A DNA stretch of 64,000 nt, taken from contig PWMQ01000010.1 in the NCBI GenBank assembly GCA_003558125.1, positions 1-64,000 on the forward strand, written 5' to 3'. The stretch comes from Natronospira sp. GTDB taxonomy: Bacteria > Pseudomonadota > Gammaproteobacteria > Natronospirales > Natronospiraceae. The translations under genes and the position numbers were made by a program. This document shows, one piece after another, positions 1-8,899 of this stretch; within the stretch, counting starts at the first letter, position 1, and every line of letters begins with the position of its first letter. The notes under the pieces were generated by a model. It was not told where the DNA came from, ran no database searches, and saw nothing but the letters and a program-made list of their open reading frames with translations.

Positions 1-14
1 ACACCCGCTGCGAC

Positions 15-1460
15 TTACTTCACGAACAGATTCATGAACTCGTGGACCGGGGTGTCGTCGAGGGCACCGTGGTCGTCGCAGAGTTCGATGATTTCGCGGG
101 CCTTGCGCGGGCTGAGGATGCGGGTGAGGGCATCGTCATACTTCTGTAGCAGGACCGGGATGCCTTCGTCGCGGCGACGGCGATGGCCGATGGGGTAATC
201 GATCTGGACCCGCTCGGTCTCGGAGCCATCCTTGAACACCACCTTGATGGCGTTGGGGATGGCGCGCTTGTCGGCGTCGTAGTAGTCCTTGGTGAACTGC
301 TCGTTTTCCTTGACGGTCATCTTCTCGCGCAGGGCGTCGATGCGATCGTCCAGGGCGATGTTGTCCTCGTAATCCTCGGCGGTCAGGCGGCCGAAGATCA
401 GCGGAATGGCAACCATGTACTGGATGCAGTGGTCACGGTCGGCCGGGTTGTCCAGGGGACCGGTCTTGTCGATGATGCGCACGCCCGGCTCCTGGGTCTC
501 GATCTCCACCCGCTCGATGTCTTCAAGGCGATCCTTGACCTGCTCATGCAGTTCCATGGCGCACTCCACCGCGGTCTGGGCGTGGAATTCGGCCGGGAAG
601 GAAATCTTGAACAGGACGTTTTCCATCACGTACTGGTTGAAGGCCTGGGGCAACTTGATGTCGTTGCCCTTGAACAGCACGTCCTGGAAACCCCACTTGG
701 GTGCGGTGAGGGCCGAGGGATAGCCCATCTCACCGGTCAGGGCGACGAGCGCCAGGCGCACACCGCGGGCAGAGGCATCGCCGGCCGCCCAGCTCTTGCG
801 GGAGCCGGTGTTGGGGGCGTGACGATAGGTACGCAGGGCGCCGCCATCGATCCAGGCATTGGAGATGGCGTTGAGCACGTCTTCGCGGCTGCCACCGAAC
901 ATGCGGGTGGCCACGGCGGTGGAGGCCAGGCGCACCAGCAGTACGTGGTCCAGACCCACGCGGTTGAAGCTGTTTTCCAGCGCCAGCACGCCCTGGATTT
1001 CATGGGCCTTGATCATGGCGTGGAGCACGTCACGGATCTTCAAGGGCTTCTTGCCTTCGGCCAGACGGCGACGGGACTCGTAGTCGGCCACGGCCAGGAT
1101 GGCACCCAGGTTGTCGGAGGGGTGGCCCCACTCGGCAGCCAGCCAGGTGTCATTGAAGTCCAGCCAGCGTACCTGGGCGCCAATGTTGAAGGCGGCGGTA
1201 ACCGGATCCAGCTCATGGGAGGTGCCCGGCACACGGGCGCCGCCCTTCATGTCGGCGCCGGGGACCACCGGGCCGAGCATCTTGGTGCAGGCAGGGTATT
1301 CCATGGCCAGCATGGCGCAGGCCAGGGAGTCCATCAGGCAGTAGCGTGCGGTATTCAGGGATTCCTTGCTGAAATCCTCGTAGTCGCACACATAGTCGGT
1401 CATCGCGACCAGAACGTCATCGGGATCGGGCCGTTTGGCGGAACGGATGTCGGCGGACAT
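15..1460 (-). CDS. prpD: 2-methylcitrate dehydratase PrpD
   Basis: PrpD dehydrates 2-methylcitrate to 2-methyl-cis-aconitate, the third step of the cytoplasmic methylcitrate cycle that oxidises propionyl-CoA to pyruvate and succinate. The 481-residue product has the usual family length. It shows MmgE/PrpD family features: an N-terminal helical half with the segment [19 protein letters not shown] around residues 99-117, and a C-terminal alpha/beta half ending in a helical tail. The ATG start at 1460 agrees with the family N-terminus. It is the last gene of a minus-strand prpB-prpC-prpD run, separated from prpC by 187 bp of repeat-rich sequence, so its expression may be partly uncoupled. Because PrpD is present, the AcnD/PrpF alternative is not needed. 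Confidence 0.95.
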   Translation of the reverse strand: MSADIRSAKRPDPDDVLVAMTDYVCDYEDFSKESLNTARYCLMDSLACAMLAMEYPACTKMLGPVVPGADMKGGARVPGTSHELDPVTAAFNIGAQVRWLDFNDTWLAAEWGHPSDNLGAILAVADYESRRRLAEGKKPLKIRDVLHAMIKAHEIQGVLALENSFNRVGLDHVLLVRLASTAVATRMFGGSREDVLNAISNAWIDGGALRTYRHAPNTGSRKSWAAGDASARGVRLALVALTGEMGYPSALTAPKWGFQDVLFKGNDIKLPQAFNQYVMENVLFKISFPAEFHAQTAVECAMELHEQVKDRLEDIERVEIETQEPGVRIIDKTGPLDNPADRDHCIQYMVAIPLIFGRLTAEDYEDNIALDDRIDALREKMTVKENEQFTKDYYDADKRAIPNAIKVVFKDGSETERVQIDYPIGHRRRRDEGIPVLLQKYDDALTRILSPRKAREIIELCDDHGALDDTPVHEFMNLFVK

Positions 1461-1513
1461 TGCGGGTTCTCATGGGTTTTCTCTGTTCTGAAAGGTTTTA
1501 CTGGATTTGGTTT

Positions 1514-1634
1514 GGGCGGCTTCGGGCCGCCGAGTGAACAGTGAACAGTTCCCAGTGAGCAGAATGTGGCTCCGAGCCACTGTTCACTGGGAACTGGGAA
1601 CTGTTCACTCGTCGGGCGCGGGGCTCGAAGCCCC
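1514..1634. repeat. Inverted pair of degenerate 7-bp tandem arrays between prpD and prpC
   Basis: Two short arrays with 7-bp periodicity lie head to head. At 1532-1562 the units read GTGAACA, GTGAACA, GTTCCCA, GTGAGCA. At 1579-1613 they read ACTGTTC, ACTGGGA, ACTGGGA, ACTGTTC, ACTCGTC. The right array is largely the reverse complement of the left, so the segment can fold into a long hairpin. Small GC hairpins border it at 1515-1531 (GGCGGC TTCGG GCCGCC) and 1620-1634 (GGGGCT CGA AGCCCC). A comparable locus lies upstream of prpB at 3815-4008. Confidence 0.8.
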
Positions 1635-1647
1635 AGGCCCGTAGTAC

Positions 1648-2775
1648 TTATGAACGCTCTTCGATCGGCACGTAACGCTGCAGCTCGGGCCCGACGTACT
1701 CCGCATTCGGACGAATGATGCGATTCTTGGCCCGCTGTTCCTTCACATGGGCGGCCCAGCCGGTCAGGCGCGACATCACGAAGATGGGCGTGAACAGCTT
1801 GGTGGGGATACCCATGAAGTTGTAGGCCGAGGCGTGGAAGAAGTCGGCGTTGGCGAACAACTTCTTCTCGTCCCACATCACCTTCTCGATGGCCTCGGAG
1901 ATGGGGTAGAGGGTGGTGTCGCTCACTTCCTCGGCCAGCTTCTTGGACCATTCCTTGATGATGGCATTGCGCGGGTCGCGCTCACGGTAGACCGCGTGGC
2001 CAAAGCCCATGATCTTTTCCTTGCGCTCGAGCATGCCGTGGATGCCCTTGGTGGCCTCCTCGGCGCTGGAGAACTTCTCGATCAGTGCCATGGCCTTCTC
2101 GTTGGCACCGCCATGCAGGGGGCCGCGCAGGGAACCGATGGCGCCGGTGATGCAGGAATGCATGTCCGACAGAGTCGAGGCGCAGACTCGGGCGGTGAAG
2201 GTGGAGGCGTTGAACTCGTGCTCCGCGTACAGGATCAGCGAGACATTCATCACCCGGGCATGGAGCTCATTGGGCGCCTTGCCGTGCAGCAGATGCAGGA
2301 AGTGGGCGCCGACGGACTCGTCATCGGTCTCGGTCTCGATCCGCTTGCCGTGATGACTGAACTGGTACCAGTAGCAGATGATGGAGGGGAAAGCGGCCAG
2401 CAAGCGGTCGGCGGCATCATCCTGGTCGGCGAAATCTTCGGCCTCGGTTTCCAGGTTGCCCAGCATGGAGGCGCCGGTGCGCATGACATCCATGGGGTGG
2501 GCATCCGCCGGGATCCGCTCCAGCACCTCTTTCAGGGCCTGAGGCAGTCCGCGGCCACTCTTGATCTTGGCAATGTAGGCATCGAGCTCGGTCTTGTTGG
2601 GCAGCTTGCCGTGCAGCAGCAGATAAGCCACCTCCTCAAAGCGGGCCTTCTCTGCCAGTTCCTCGATATCATAGCCACGGTAGGTCAGACCGGTGCCTTC
2701 CTTGCCCACGGTGCAAAGTGCGGTCTCGCCGGCCACCATGCCTCGCAGGCCGGTCCCCATCTTCTTCTCAGCCAT
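1648..2775 (-). CDS. prpC: 2-methylcitrate synthase PrpC
   Basis: PrpC condenses propionyl-CoA with oxaloacetate to 2-methylcitrate. The 375-residue protein is a short, type I-like citrate synthase family member of the length usual for PrpC. It shows the active-site motifs HGGANEKAM, with the oxaloacetate-binding His, and GFGHAVYRERDPRN, with the second catalytic His and a substrate-binding Arg. Its C-terminus RPNAEYVGPELQRYVPIEERS (last 21 residues) has an Arg-containing ending typical of methylcitrate synthases. The start ATG at 2775 follows a good AGGAGAAGG Shine-Dalgarno. It sits 67 bp after prpB and before prpD, which separates it from the housekeeping TCA citrate synthase GltA. Confidence 0.94.
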   Translation of the reverse strand: MAEKKMGTGLRGMVAGETALCTVGKEGTGLTYRGYDIEELAEKARFEEVAYLLLHGKLPNKTELDAYIAKIKSGRGLPQALKEVLERIPADAHPMDVMRTGASMLGNLETEAEDFADQDDAADRLLAAFPSIICYWYQFSHHGKRIETETDDESVGAHFLHLLHGKAPNELHARVMNVSLILYAEHEFNASTFTARVCASTLSDMHSCITGAIGSLRGPLHGGANEKAMALIEKFSSAEEATKGIHGMLERKEKIMGFGHAVYRERDPRNAIIKEWSKKLAEEVSDTTLYPISEAIEKVMWDEKKLFANADFFHASAYNFMGIPTKLFTPIFVMSRLTGWAAHVKEQRAKNRIIRPNAEYVGPELQRYVPIEERS

Positions 2776-2842
2776 AGTCCTTCTCCTAGGGTTTTGCAGG
2801 CTGTGGGCGCAGCGTTCCAGCCCCCCACAATCAGTCAGTGAC

Positions 2843-3718
2843 TTACTGCTTGAAAAGCTTGTCCAGAGTCTGCTCGTAGTCGTGATAGCCGAGCACTTCG
2901 TACAATTCTTCCCGGGTCTGCATGCGATCGATCACATCTTTCTGCGTGCCTTCCTTGCGCAGGGTCTGGTAGACCTCCAGCGCGGCCTTGCTCATGGCCC
3001 GGAAGGCGGACAGGGGATACAGGGCCAGACGCACCCCGGCGTCACCCAGCTCTTCGGTGGTGAACAGCGGTGTCTTGCCGAACTCGGTGATGTTGGCCAG
3101 CACCGGCACGCCCACCGCATCGGTGAACTGACGATATTCGTCCAGGGTCTGCAGGGCCTCGGCGAAGATCATGTCCGCGCCGGCCTCTACATAGGCACAG
3201 GCCCGGTCGATGGCGGCCTGCTGGCCTTCCACGGCGTGGGCATCGGTGCGCGCCATGATGACGAAATTGTCATCCTGACGACCGTCCACCCCGGCGCGGA
3301 TACGATCCACCATCTCTTCCTGGGAGACCAGCGCCTTGCCCGGACGGTGACCGCAACGCTTGGCGGCCACCTGGTCTTCCAGGTGCAGGCCGGCGGCACC
3401 GGCGCGGGTCATTTCCCGCACCGTGCGCTGAATGTTGAAGGCCTGGCCGAAGCCGGTGTCGGCATCCACCAGCAGGGGCAGCTCGCTGGCCGCGGTGATG
3501 CGGCGGATGTCCTCACAGACATCGTTGAGACTGGTCATGCCCAGATCCGGCAGGCCATAAGAGGCGTTGGCCACCCCGGCGCCGGAAAGATAAATGGCAC
3601 GGAAGCCGGCCTGCTCGGCGAGCAGGGCGGAATAGGCGTTGATCGTGCCCGCCACCTGCAGCGGACGCTCGGCATCAAGGGCCTGCCAGAGGCGGGCGCC
3701 AGCGGATACTTGGCTCAT
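2843..3718 (-). CDS. prpB: Methylisocitrate lyase PrpB
   Basis: PrpB cleaves 2-methylisocitrate to pyruvate and succinate, the last step of the methylcitrate cycle. The protein has 291 residues and is of the isocitrate lyase/PEP mutase superfamily. The signature KRCGH is at 120-124, with Cys122 the likely catalytic residue, and the Mg2+-binding DAD is at 85-87. The start was placed at 3718 (MSQVSAG) rather than 45 bp upstream, because an AGAGG ribosome site lies just before it and PrpB proteins begin near this point. It is the first gene of the prpBCD run. No PrpR-type activator is visible on the 3.7-4.3 kb side, so the regulator is elsewhere or of another kind. Confidence 0.95.
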   Translation of the reverse strand: MSQVSAGARLWQALDAERPLQVAGTINAYSALLAEQAGFRAIYLSGAGVANASYGLPDLGMTSLNDVCEDIRRITAASELPLLVDADTGFGQAFNIQRTVREMTRAGAAGLHLEDQVAAKRCGHRPGKALVSQEEMVDRIRAGVDGRQDDNFVIMARTDAHAVEGQQAAIDRACAYVEAGADMIFAEALQTLDEYRQFTDAVGVPVLANITEFGKTPLFTTEELGDAGVRLALYPLSAFRAMSKAALEVYQTLRKEGTQKDVIDRMQTREELYEVLGYHDYEQTLDKLFKQ

Positions 3719-4077
3719 GCGGACCTCTTTAGAATTCGGGATCGGGCGGGGACTTGGCCCCATTGGGGCGGCAGATTCTACCGGATTGGGCGATTTGGCG
3801 CCATTTGGAGCGGCGAGCTACGAGCGCCGAGCGGCGAGACGGCAGCCCCGAGGTGGGAGGCATTAGCGTCGGCAGTGCCATCCGAGGGCAACCATCGAGG
3901 CTGAAGCCTCTCCCACAATACCAGTCAGCCGCCACCCACTTGGCACTCAAGCCCAACCCTTCTCCCTTGTCGGCTCGTAGCTCGTAGCTCGTAGCTCGTA
4001 GCTCGCAGCCGGCCGCTACAATCCGAACCGCTGGAAACAGGCCCCACCCCGCTCGAAGAAATATTTTTCGAAAAAGC
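3719..4077. other. Repeat-rich non-coding region upstream of prpB
   Basis: No credible gene is present between prpB and the cold-shock leader. The stretch contains a 7-bp periodic array on the prpB side (3815-3842), a GTGGGAGG...GCCTCTCCCAC palindromic element (about 3855-3923) with an inner GAGGCTGAAGCCTC hairpin, and the perfect heptamer array at 3974-4008. The short open frames that cross it are low-complexity products of these repeats. The prpB promoter should lie near 3720-3800, but no convincing sigma70 match was chosen. Confidence 0.7.
3974..4008. repeat. Heptamer tandem array (CTCGTAG)x4 + CTCGCAG
   Basis: Four perfect tandem copies of CTCGTAG and one variant CTCGCAG occupy 35 bp. 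A degenerate array of the opposite orientation (GAGCTAC GAGCGCC GAGCGGC GAGACGG) is at 3815-3842. The two form an inverted pair about 130 bp apart, with the same unit length and layout as the pair between prpD and prpC. Confidence 0.9.
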
Positions 4078-4106
4078 TTGCAATCCCCCCGCAAGGTGCG
4101 TACAAA
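4078..4106 (+). promoter_or_regulatory. Candidate sigma70 promoter of the first cold-shock gene
   Basis: TTGCAA (4078-4083) and TACAAA (4101-4106) are separated by 17 bp, an acceptable sigma70-like pair. Transcription would start near 4113 and give a 5' leader of about 215 nt before the csp ATG at 4328. Long leaders are a feature of E. coli cspA, where the leader controls translation with temperature. No exact cold-box match was found. Confidence 0.45.
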
Positions 4107-4327
4107 GGTTCTCGCTGTTGCAGCAAGTAGTTCGTAAAGAGAAGAATCCTTCCTGATTTCCCTCCGATCGAAAACCTTCTGCAGGAAGTCGGCCGCGGGC
4201 CAATTCGCCCCGCACGGTCGAAACTGCGTCCATCGGTCCGGCATTCCCGAGCAGCATTTAACAGAGCCTCACGATCCCGCGCGGATCCGGCTCGCTCAAT
4301 CAAGCAAGTAATAAGGTAGTTAGCAAC

Positions 4328-4531
4328 ATGCAAACCGGTACTGTGAAGTGGTTCAACGAAGCCAAGGGCTTCGGTTTCATCGCCCCCGAAGATGGCAGCA
4401 AGGACGTTTTCGTCCATTTCTCCGGCATCGCCGGCAATGGTTTCAAGACCCTGGCCGAAGGCCAGCAGGTCGAGTTTGAAACCAAGGAAGGCCCCAAGGG
4501 TCTCCAGGCGGTCGAGGTGGTGGGTCTCTGA
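4328..4531 (+). CDS. Cold-shock domain protein (CspA family), copy 1
   Basis: This is a small single-stranded nucleic-acid-binding protein acting as an RNA chaperone or antiterminator. The 67 residues form a single cold-shock domain with RNP1 KGFGFI (13-18) and RNP2 VFVH (27-30), plus the aromatic residues of the binding face (W8, F9, F15, F17, F28, H30, F31). It begins [11 protein letters not shown], as in many gammaproteobacterial CspA/CspD relatives. It is preceded by AAGGTAG and followed by a strong intrinsic terminator, so it is monocistronic. It is 60/67 identical to the product of the oppositely oriented gene at 8411-8614. Family copies differ in being cold-induced or constitutive, and sequence alone cannot tell which this is. 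Confidence 0.95.
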   Translation: MQTGTVKWFNEAKGFGFIAPEDGSKDVFVHFSGIAGNGFKTLAEGQQVEFETKEGPKGLQAVEVVGL

Positions 4532-4575
4532 ACCACCGAAATCGGACCGGTTGACCGGCCCGAATTCGATCGACG

Positions 4576-4606
4576 AAAAAGCCCCGCCTCGGCGGGGCTT
4601 TTTCTT
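4576..4606 (+). terminator. Intrinsic terminator of csp copy 1
   Basis: GCCCCGCC-TC-GGCGGGGC (4581-4598) forms an 8-bp GC stem followed by TTTTTC. An A-run on the other side makes it potentially bidirectional. Confidence 0.9.
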
Positions 4607-4611
4607 TTTGG

Positions 4612-4853
4612 ATCTCGCGCGGAGACGCGGAGACGCTAAGACGCCAAGGAAAACCGGCAATAATATAAAGGACGTGCTTGTGGGAGAGGCAGCGATGCCA
4701 CTCCAGAACACAAACTTTCTTTGCTTTTCTTTGCGCCTTTGCGCGAGGCCCAAACAAGGCCTGGCACCGGCAACGGGCTAGCCGAGGCGGCACGGCGCGG
4801 CACCCGAGCACGGCCCCACCCCACTCAGCGTCTCCGCGCCTCTGCGCGAGTTC
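4612..4853. repeat. Dispersed repeat block with TCGCGCAGAGACGC-type ends, copy 1
   Basis: This non-coding block follows the csp terminator. It starts with TCTCGCGCGGAGACGCGGAG (from 4613) and ends with CTCAGCGTCTCCGCGCCTC and TGCGCGAG (4825-4851), so its ends are inverted repeats. An inner copy, TTTGCGCGAGG, lies at 4736-4749. The stretch around 4760-4820 (CGGCAAC, GCCGAGGCGGCACGGC) matches the block at 8230-8300 beside the second csp gene. Sequences of this kind recur between genes in many gammaproteobacteria. No gene is visible here. Confidence 0.75.
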
Positions 4854-5846
4854 TTACTGGATCTTGACCACGGTCCGCCCGCGGATCTTGCCGGCGATGA
4901 AGTCGTCGAAGACCGGCGGCAGCTCATCGAAGGCGACTTCCTGGCTGAGGATGAGATCGAGCTTGCCGGGTTTCAAATCGGTGCCGATGCGCTCCCAGAC
5001 CTGACGGCGCAGGGGCATGGGGGTGGCCATGGAGTTGATCCCCAGCAGATTGATGCCGCGCAGGATGAAGGGGAAGACGGTGGTCTCCAGCCTGGGACTG
5101 GCGGCATTGCCGATGGCGGCGATATTGCCCCACCAGCCCACGGTGCGGGTCAGCCAGCTCAGGGCCTCGCCGCCGACATTATCCACCGCGCCGGCCCACC
5201 GGGTTTTTTCCATGGGCCGCTTGCCGAAGTCGGTTTCATCCCGGAGCAGGATCTCGCTGGCGCCCAGTTTCTTCAGGTAATCGGCCTCGCTGGCCTTGCC
5301 GGTCAGGGCACTGACTTCATAGCCGAGCCCGGCGAGCATATTGATGGCGAAACTGCCCACACCGCCGGTGGCGCCGGTCACCACCACCTTGCCCTGGTCC
5401 GGGGCCTGGCCATTGTGCTCCATGCGGTGGATGGCGAGCGCGGCGGTGAATCCGGCGGTGCCGATAGCCATGGCCTGACGGCTGTCCATGCCCTCGGGAA
5501 TGGGCACGATCCAGTCGGCCGGGACCCGCACCTTCTCCGAATAGCCGCCATCATGGGCCTCACCCAGGCCACAACCGGTGACCAGGACTTTGTCGCCCTC
5601 GCTGAAACGCGAATCGCTGCTGCTTTCCACGGTCCCGGCCACATCGATCCCGCCAATGCAGGGGGAGGTACGCAGGATTTTGCCCTTGCCAGTGGCGGCG
5701 AGGGCATCCTTATAGTTGATGCTGGAATATTCGGCGTGGATCACCACCTCGCCAGGGTGCAGATCGTCCAGCGAAAGCTGCTCGAAACCGGACTCGATCT
5801 CGCCGTCGTGATCGTGAATGCGGAAAGCACGAAATTTTTCGGACAT
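4854..5846 (-). CDS. acuI: AcuI/YhdH-family acrylyl-CoA reductase or quinone oxidoreductase
   Basis: This is an NADPH-dependent medium-chain dehydrogenase/reductase of the YhdH/AcuI subfamily. AcuI reduces acryloyl-CoA to propionyl-CoA, whereas close homologues are annotated simply as quinone oxidoreductases. The 330 residues match the family length. They include an N-terminal GroES-like domain with SSINYKDALA (about 41-50), a GGIDVAG stretch, and a Rossmann domain with TGATGGVGS (about 158-166). There are no structural-zinc cysteine clusters. The location 1 kb from prpBCD suggests that it may feed propionyl-CoA into that pathway, for example from 3-hydroxypropionate or DMSP. This is inference, because the two are separated by csp and lie in different transcription units. 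Confidence 0.8.
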   Translation of the reverse strand: MSEKFRAFRIHDHDGEIESGFEQLSLDDLHPGEVVIHAEYSSINYKDALAATGKGKILRTSPCIGGIDVAGTVESSSDSRFSEGDKVLVTGCGLGEAHDGGYSEKVRVPADWIVPIPEGMDSRQAMAIGTAGFTAALAIHRMEHNGQAPDQGKVVVTGATGGVGSFAINMLAGLGYEVSALTGKASEADYLKKLGASEILLRDETDFGKRPMEKTRWAGAVDNVGGEALSWLTRTVGWWGNIAAIGNAASPRLETTVFPFILRGINLLGINSMATPMPLRRQVWERIGTDLKPGKLDLILSQEVAFDELPPVFDDFIAGKIRGRTVVKIQ

Positions 5847-5947
5847 TTTGCGGCTCCACGTTGAATTTCCAGAATTTGTGCCTATTCTGCCATGTTTGTG
5901 GCCTTAACTTTGATCATCCATCATACCGCCCAAGACCGGGGGGAATT

Positions 5948-8035
5948 ATGCTCAATCGCGCCTATCAACTCGCCGTCCTCCTGCTGATCGCGGGCCTTGC
6001 GGCCTGCGCAAGCCAGGAAGACGACGCCGACACCCGCATGGAAACCGACATGGATCGCGAAGAAACCGCTCAGCTTCCGCCGATCATTGACCGGGACATC
6101 TTCTTCGATGACCCGAAGATAAGCGGCGGCCAACTCTCACCAGACGGGGAGTGGGTAACCTTCCACCAGCCCCTGGACGATGTGCGTAACGTCTGGATCA
6201 AGCGTCGCGGGGAGGATTTTGATCAGGCCCGTCCGCTCACTGACGACCGTGACCGTCCCATCGGCAGTCATTGGTGGAGCCAGGACAGCCGTTATGTGAT
6301 CTTCATGCAGGACCGGGGTGGGGACGAGAACTTCCGTCTTTATCGAGTTGATCCCACCGAGGAGCCGGCAGAGGACAAGCGGGTGCCGGAGGCCTTTGAG
6401 TTGACGCCCTATGACAACATCCAGGCCCGGGTCATCAGCGCACCCCGTGAGCATCCCGAATGGATTCTGGTGGGCATGAATGACCGCAACCCCCAGTTGC
6501 ACGATGTCTATCGCGTCCACTTGGAGAGCGGTGAGCGGGAACGGGTGTTCCAGAATGATGTCGGAATCGCCGATTTCACCGCTGACCTGGACGGGAATCT
6601 GCGCCTCGGCATGCGTCAGCGGCAGGAGGGCGGGTGGTCCGTCCACCAGTTCGAGGACGATGAACTGGTGGAAGAGCCGCTGCTTACCTGCGGCATCGAT
6701 GAGGAATGCTCACCCATCCAGTTCCACGCCGATGGTGAGCGCTTCTACATGCAAACCAATACCGGCGACCGGGACCTGAGCGAACTGGTGCTGTTTGATC
6801 CGGCCAGCGGCGAAGAGGAACTGGTGGACCGGGACCCGCAGGGTGAGGTGGATTTCGCCGGCGCCGAGTTCGACCCCATCACCCGGGAGCTGGTGGCAAC
6901 CTATTACGTCGGTGACCGCCTGCGCGTCTATCCAAGGGAAGAACGCTTCGAGCAAGACTTCCGGCATGTGCGTGAATCCCTGGAAGGCGATGGCGATATC
7001 TATTTCACCTCCGCCAGTCATGATCGCCGCTATCGGCTGGTCACCCTGACCTCCGATACCGATCCCGGAGCGACCTATCTCTTTGATCGGGACAGTGGCG
7101 AGCTGGAACTCCTCTACCGGCCGCGGCCCAATCTGCCGGTGGAACACCTGGCCGAAATGAAACCCATCCGCTACGAGGCCCGGGACGGGCTCGAGATTCC
7201 CGGCTATCTCACCCTGCCCAAGGGCCTGCCGGCCGAGAACCTGCCCCTGGTGGTCAATCCCCACGGCGGCCCCTGGGCCCGGGACATGTGGGGCTACGAC
7301 GCCAATGCCCAGTTCCTCGCCAACCGGGGCTATGCGGTATTCCAGCCCAACTTCCGGGGCTCCACCGGCTTTGGCAAGGCCTTCCTCAACGCTGGTAATG
7401 AGGAATGGGGCACCGGCTACATGCAACACGACATCACTGACGGGGTGAACTACCTGATTGATGAAGGCATTGTTGATCCGGACCGAGTCGGGATCATGGG
7501 AGGCTCCTATGGCGGCTATGCGACCCTGGCCGGGCTCGCCTTCACACCGGACCTGTATGCCGCCGGGGTATCCATCGTGGGACCCTCCAACATCATCACC
7601 CTGCTCAATTCCATTCCGCCCTACTGGGGCCCGATCCGGCAGATCTTTGTCGATCGTGTGGGTGATCCGGATGATGAGGCCGATCGGGAACGACTGAAGA
7701 AGCAGTCACCGCTGTTCTCGGCGGAAGAAATCACCGCGCCGCTGATGGTAGTGCAGGGTGCCAATGACCCCCGCGTGGTTCAGCACGAATCCGACCAGAT
7801 CGTGGTGGCCATGCGGGACCTGGAACGGCCGGTGGAATACCTGGTGGCCGAGGACGAAGGCCACGGCTTCGCCGGGCGCCTCAACCGCCTGGCCATGTAC
7901 GCCGACGTGGAACGCTTCCTCGCCGAACACCTGGGCGGCCGCTACCAATCCGACATGACAGACGAAGTGGCCGACACCCTGGACACCCTGCGAGTGGACA
8001 TCGACACCGTCGAGCTCAAGGACTCGGAGGAATAG
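5948..8035 (+). CDS. S9-family serine peptidase, predicted lipoprotein
   Basis: This is a dipeptidyl/acylaminoacyl-peptidase-like enzyme that probably trims peptides in the periplasm. The start at 5948 follows a purine-rich GGGGGGAATT and opens a lipoprotein signal ([20 protein letters not shown]). The mature N-terminus is a highly acidic linker. A beta-propeller domain (about 45-400) precedes the alpha/beta-hydrolase domain. The catalytic triad is predicted as Ser520 (GGSYGGY), Asp607 (GANDPR) and His639 (DEGHGF). The 695 residues fit the family. It is divergent from the acuI-like gene and has no obvious terminator before the repeat block at 8036. A second S9 enzyme, of the prolyl oligopeptidase type, lies at 9908-12100. 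Confidence 0.92.
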   Translation: MLNRAYQLAVLLLIAGLAACASQEDDADTRMETDMDREETAQLPPIIDRDIFFDDPKISGGQLSPDGEWVTFHQPLDDVRNVWIKRRGEDFDQARPLTDDRDRPIGSHWWSQDSRYVIFMQDRGGDENFRLYRVDPTEEPAEDKRVPEAFELTPYDNIQARVISAPREHPEWILVGMNDRNPQLHDVYRVHLESGERERVFQNDVGIADFTADLDGNLRLGMRQRQEGGWSVHQFEDDELVEEPLLTCGIDEECSPIQFHADGERFYMQTNTGDRDLSELVLFDPASGEEELVDRDPQGEVDFAGAEFDPITRELVATYYVGDRLRVYPREERFEQDFRHVRESLEGDGDIYFTSASHDRRYRLVTLTSDTDPGATYLFDRDSGELELLYRPRPNLPVEHLAEMKPIRYEARDGLEIPGYLTLPKGLPAENLPLVVNPHGGPWARDMWGYDANAQFLANRGYAVFQPNFRGSTGFGKAFLNAGNEEWGTGYMQHDITDGVNYLIDEGIVDPDRVGIMGGSYGGYATLAGLAFTPDLYAAGVSIVGPSNIITLLNSIPPYWGPIRQIFVDRVGDPDDEADRERLKKQSPLFSAEEITAPLMVVQGANDPRVVQHESDQIVVAMRDLERPVEYLVAEDEGHGFAGRLNRLAMYADVERFLAEHLGGRYQSDMTDEVADTLDTLRVDIDTVELKDSEE

Positions 8036-8338
8036 TAGGAATCTCGCGCAGAGACGCGGAGACGCTGAGTTTTGTGGGGCACTGCCGGAGTAAGTCGCCG
8101 TGCCACTCCGGATAGGCCGTGCTGCTGCGGTAGCGGGGTGTTGCCTCGCGCAATGGGCGCCAAGGGCGCAAAGTTAAAATAATCTTGGCGGGTTTTCTTG
8201 GCGTCCTTAGCGCTCTCTGCGCGAGCCCCAGCCCAGGCAAGAAATCGGCAACTGTCCTCCCGAAGCGGCACGGCAGCCAACCCGGCCAAGGCCCCAGCGC
8301 ACTCAGCGTCTCTGCGTCTCTGCGTCTCTGCGCGAGGC
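8036..8338. repeat. Dispersed repeat block with TCGCGCAGAGACGC-type ends, copy 2
   Basis: This non-coding block of about 300 bp is bounded by TCTCGCGCAGAGACGCGGAG (from 8042) and by CAGCGTCTCTGCGTCTCTGC and the following GCGAGG (to about 8337), which are inverted repeats of one another. An inner inverted pair is present at about 8151-8225 (CCTCGCGCAATGGGCGCC and GGCGTCC...CTGCGCGAG). The segment GCGGCACGGCAGCC near 8263 matches the block beside the first csp gene. It abuts the csp copy 2 terminator directly, as copy 1 does. No gene is visible here. Confidence 0.75.
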
Positions 8339-8376
8339 CAAAAAAAGACCCCGCCGGATGGCGGGGTCTTTTTTTA
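8339..8376 (-). terminator. Intrinsic terminator of csp copy 2
   Basis: AAAAAAAGACCCCGCC-GGAT-GGCGGGGTCTTTTTTT is a long stem with A and T runs on both sides. It lies 35 bp past the stop of the minus-strand csp gene. Confidence 0.9.
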
Positions 8377-8410
8377 CCGGTGTCGATCCATGCAGACCGA
8401 CATCGGCGGT

Positions 8411-8614
8411 TCAGAGGGCGGAGACTTCCACCGCCTGGAGGCCCTTGGGCCCTTCCTTGGTTTCGAACTGAACCTGTTGGCCTTCGTGCAGGGTCTTGAA
8501 ACCATCCCCGGTGATGCCGGAGAAATGCACGAAAACATCCTTGCCACCGTCTTCCGGGGCGATAAAGCCGAAGCCCTTGGCCTCGTTGAACCACTTCACG
8601 GTACCGGTCTGCAT
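8411..8614 (-). CDS. Cold-shock domain protein (CspA family), copy 2
   Basis: This 67-residue cold-shock protein is nearly the same as the one at 4328-4531. The differences are at residues 24 (G for S), 35 (T for A), 37 (D for N), 43 (H for A), 49 (Q for E), 65 (S for V) and 66 (A for G). The RNP1 KGFGFI and RNP2 VFVH motifs are unchanged. AAGGAAGG precedes the ATG closely. The gene, terminator and following repeat block mirror the copy 1 arrangement in the opposite orientation, which suggests duplication of a cassette. An RNA-chaperone role is expected from the family, and differences in expression cannot be read from the sequence. Confidence 0.95.
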   Translation of the reverse strand: MQTGTVKWFNEAKGFGFIAPEDGGKDVFVHFSGITGDGFKTLHEGQQVQFETKEGPKGLQAVEVSAL

Positions 8615-8824
8615 ACTTCTACCTTCCTTACTTGAGTCGATGAAATGCTGGCGGGGTGGGGGCCGGGAAAGTTCCAGTCAGGCCTGGGGCCCGATGCGGA
8701 ATGTCGCCGGGACCGCTCGCCCCTGTCAGGCTGAAAGCGTCGGCGGGAATCTGGCAATGCAGGCTAGTCTCGCGTTCACAGTCATCCTTCCAGCACAATC
8801 AATAATAGAACCGCTTTCCTGAAA

Positions 8825-8852
8825 TTGACAAGGTAAGCAGAATGAATATTTG
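8825..8852 (+). promoter_or_regulatory. Possible promoter of the aldo/keto reductase gene
   Basis: A perfect -35 hexamer TTGACA (8825-8830) is followed 16 bp later by TATTTG (8847-8852). This fits sigma70 moderately and lies about 45 bp upstream of the start codon at 8900. The start has a GGAGCAG ribosome site. Confidence 0.45.
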
Positions 8853-8899
8853 GTGATAAGCCAAGACTTTGGGACATTATGTAACTTAAGGAGCAGCCC

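Noticed and set aside
1400-1951. A 183-codon minus-strand frame between prpD and prpC
   Set aside because: It overlaps the ends of both certain genes in another frame and is made of the heptamer repeats in the middle.
3974-4008. Tandem repeats as a possible CRISPR array
   Set aside because: The unit is 7 bp with no spacers, and no cas gene is in the window.
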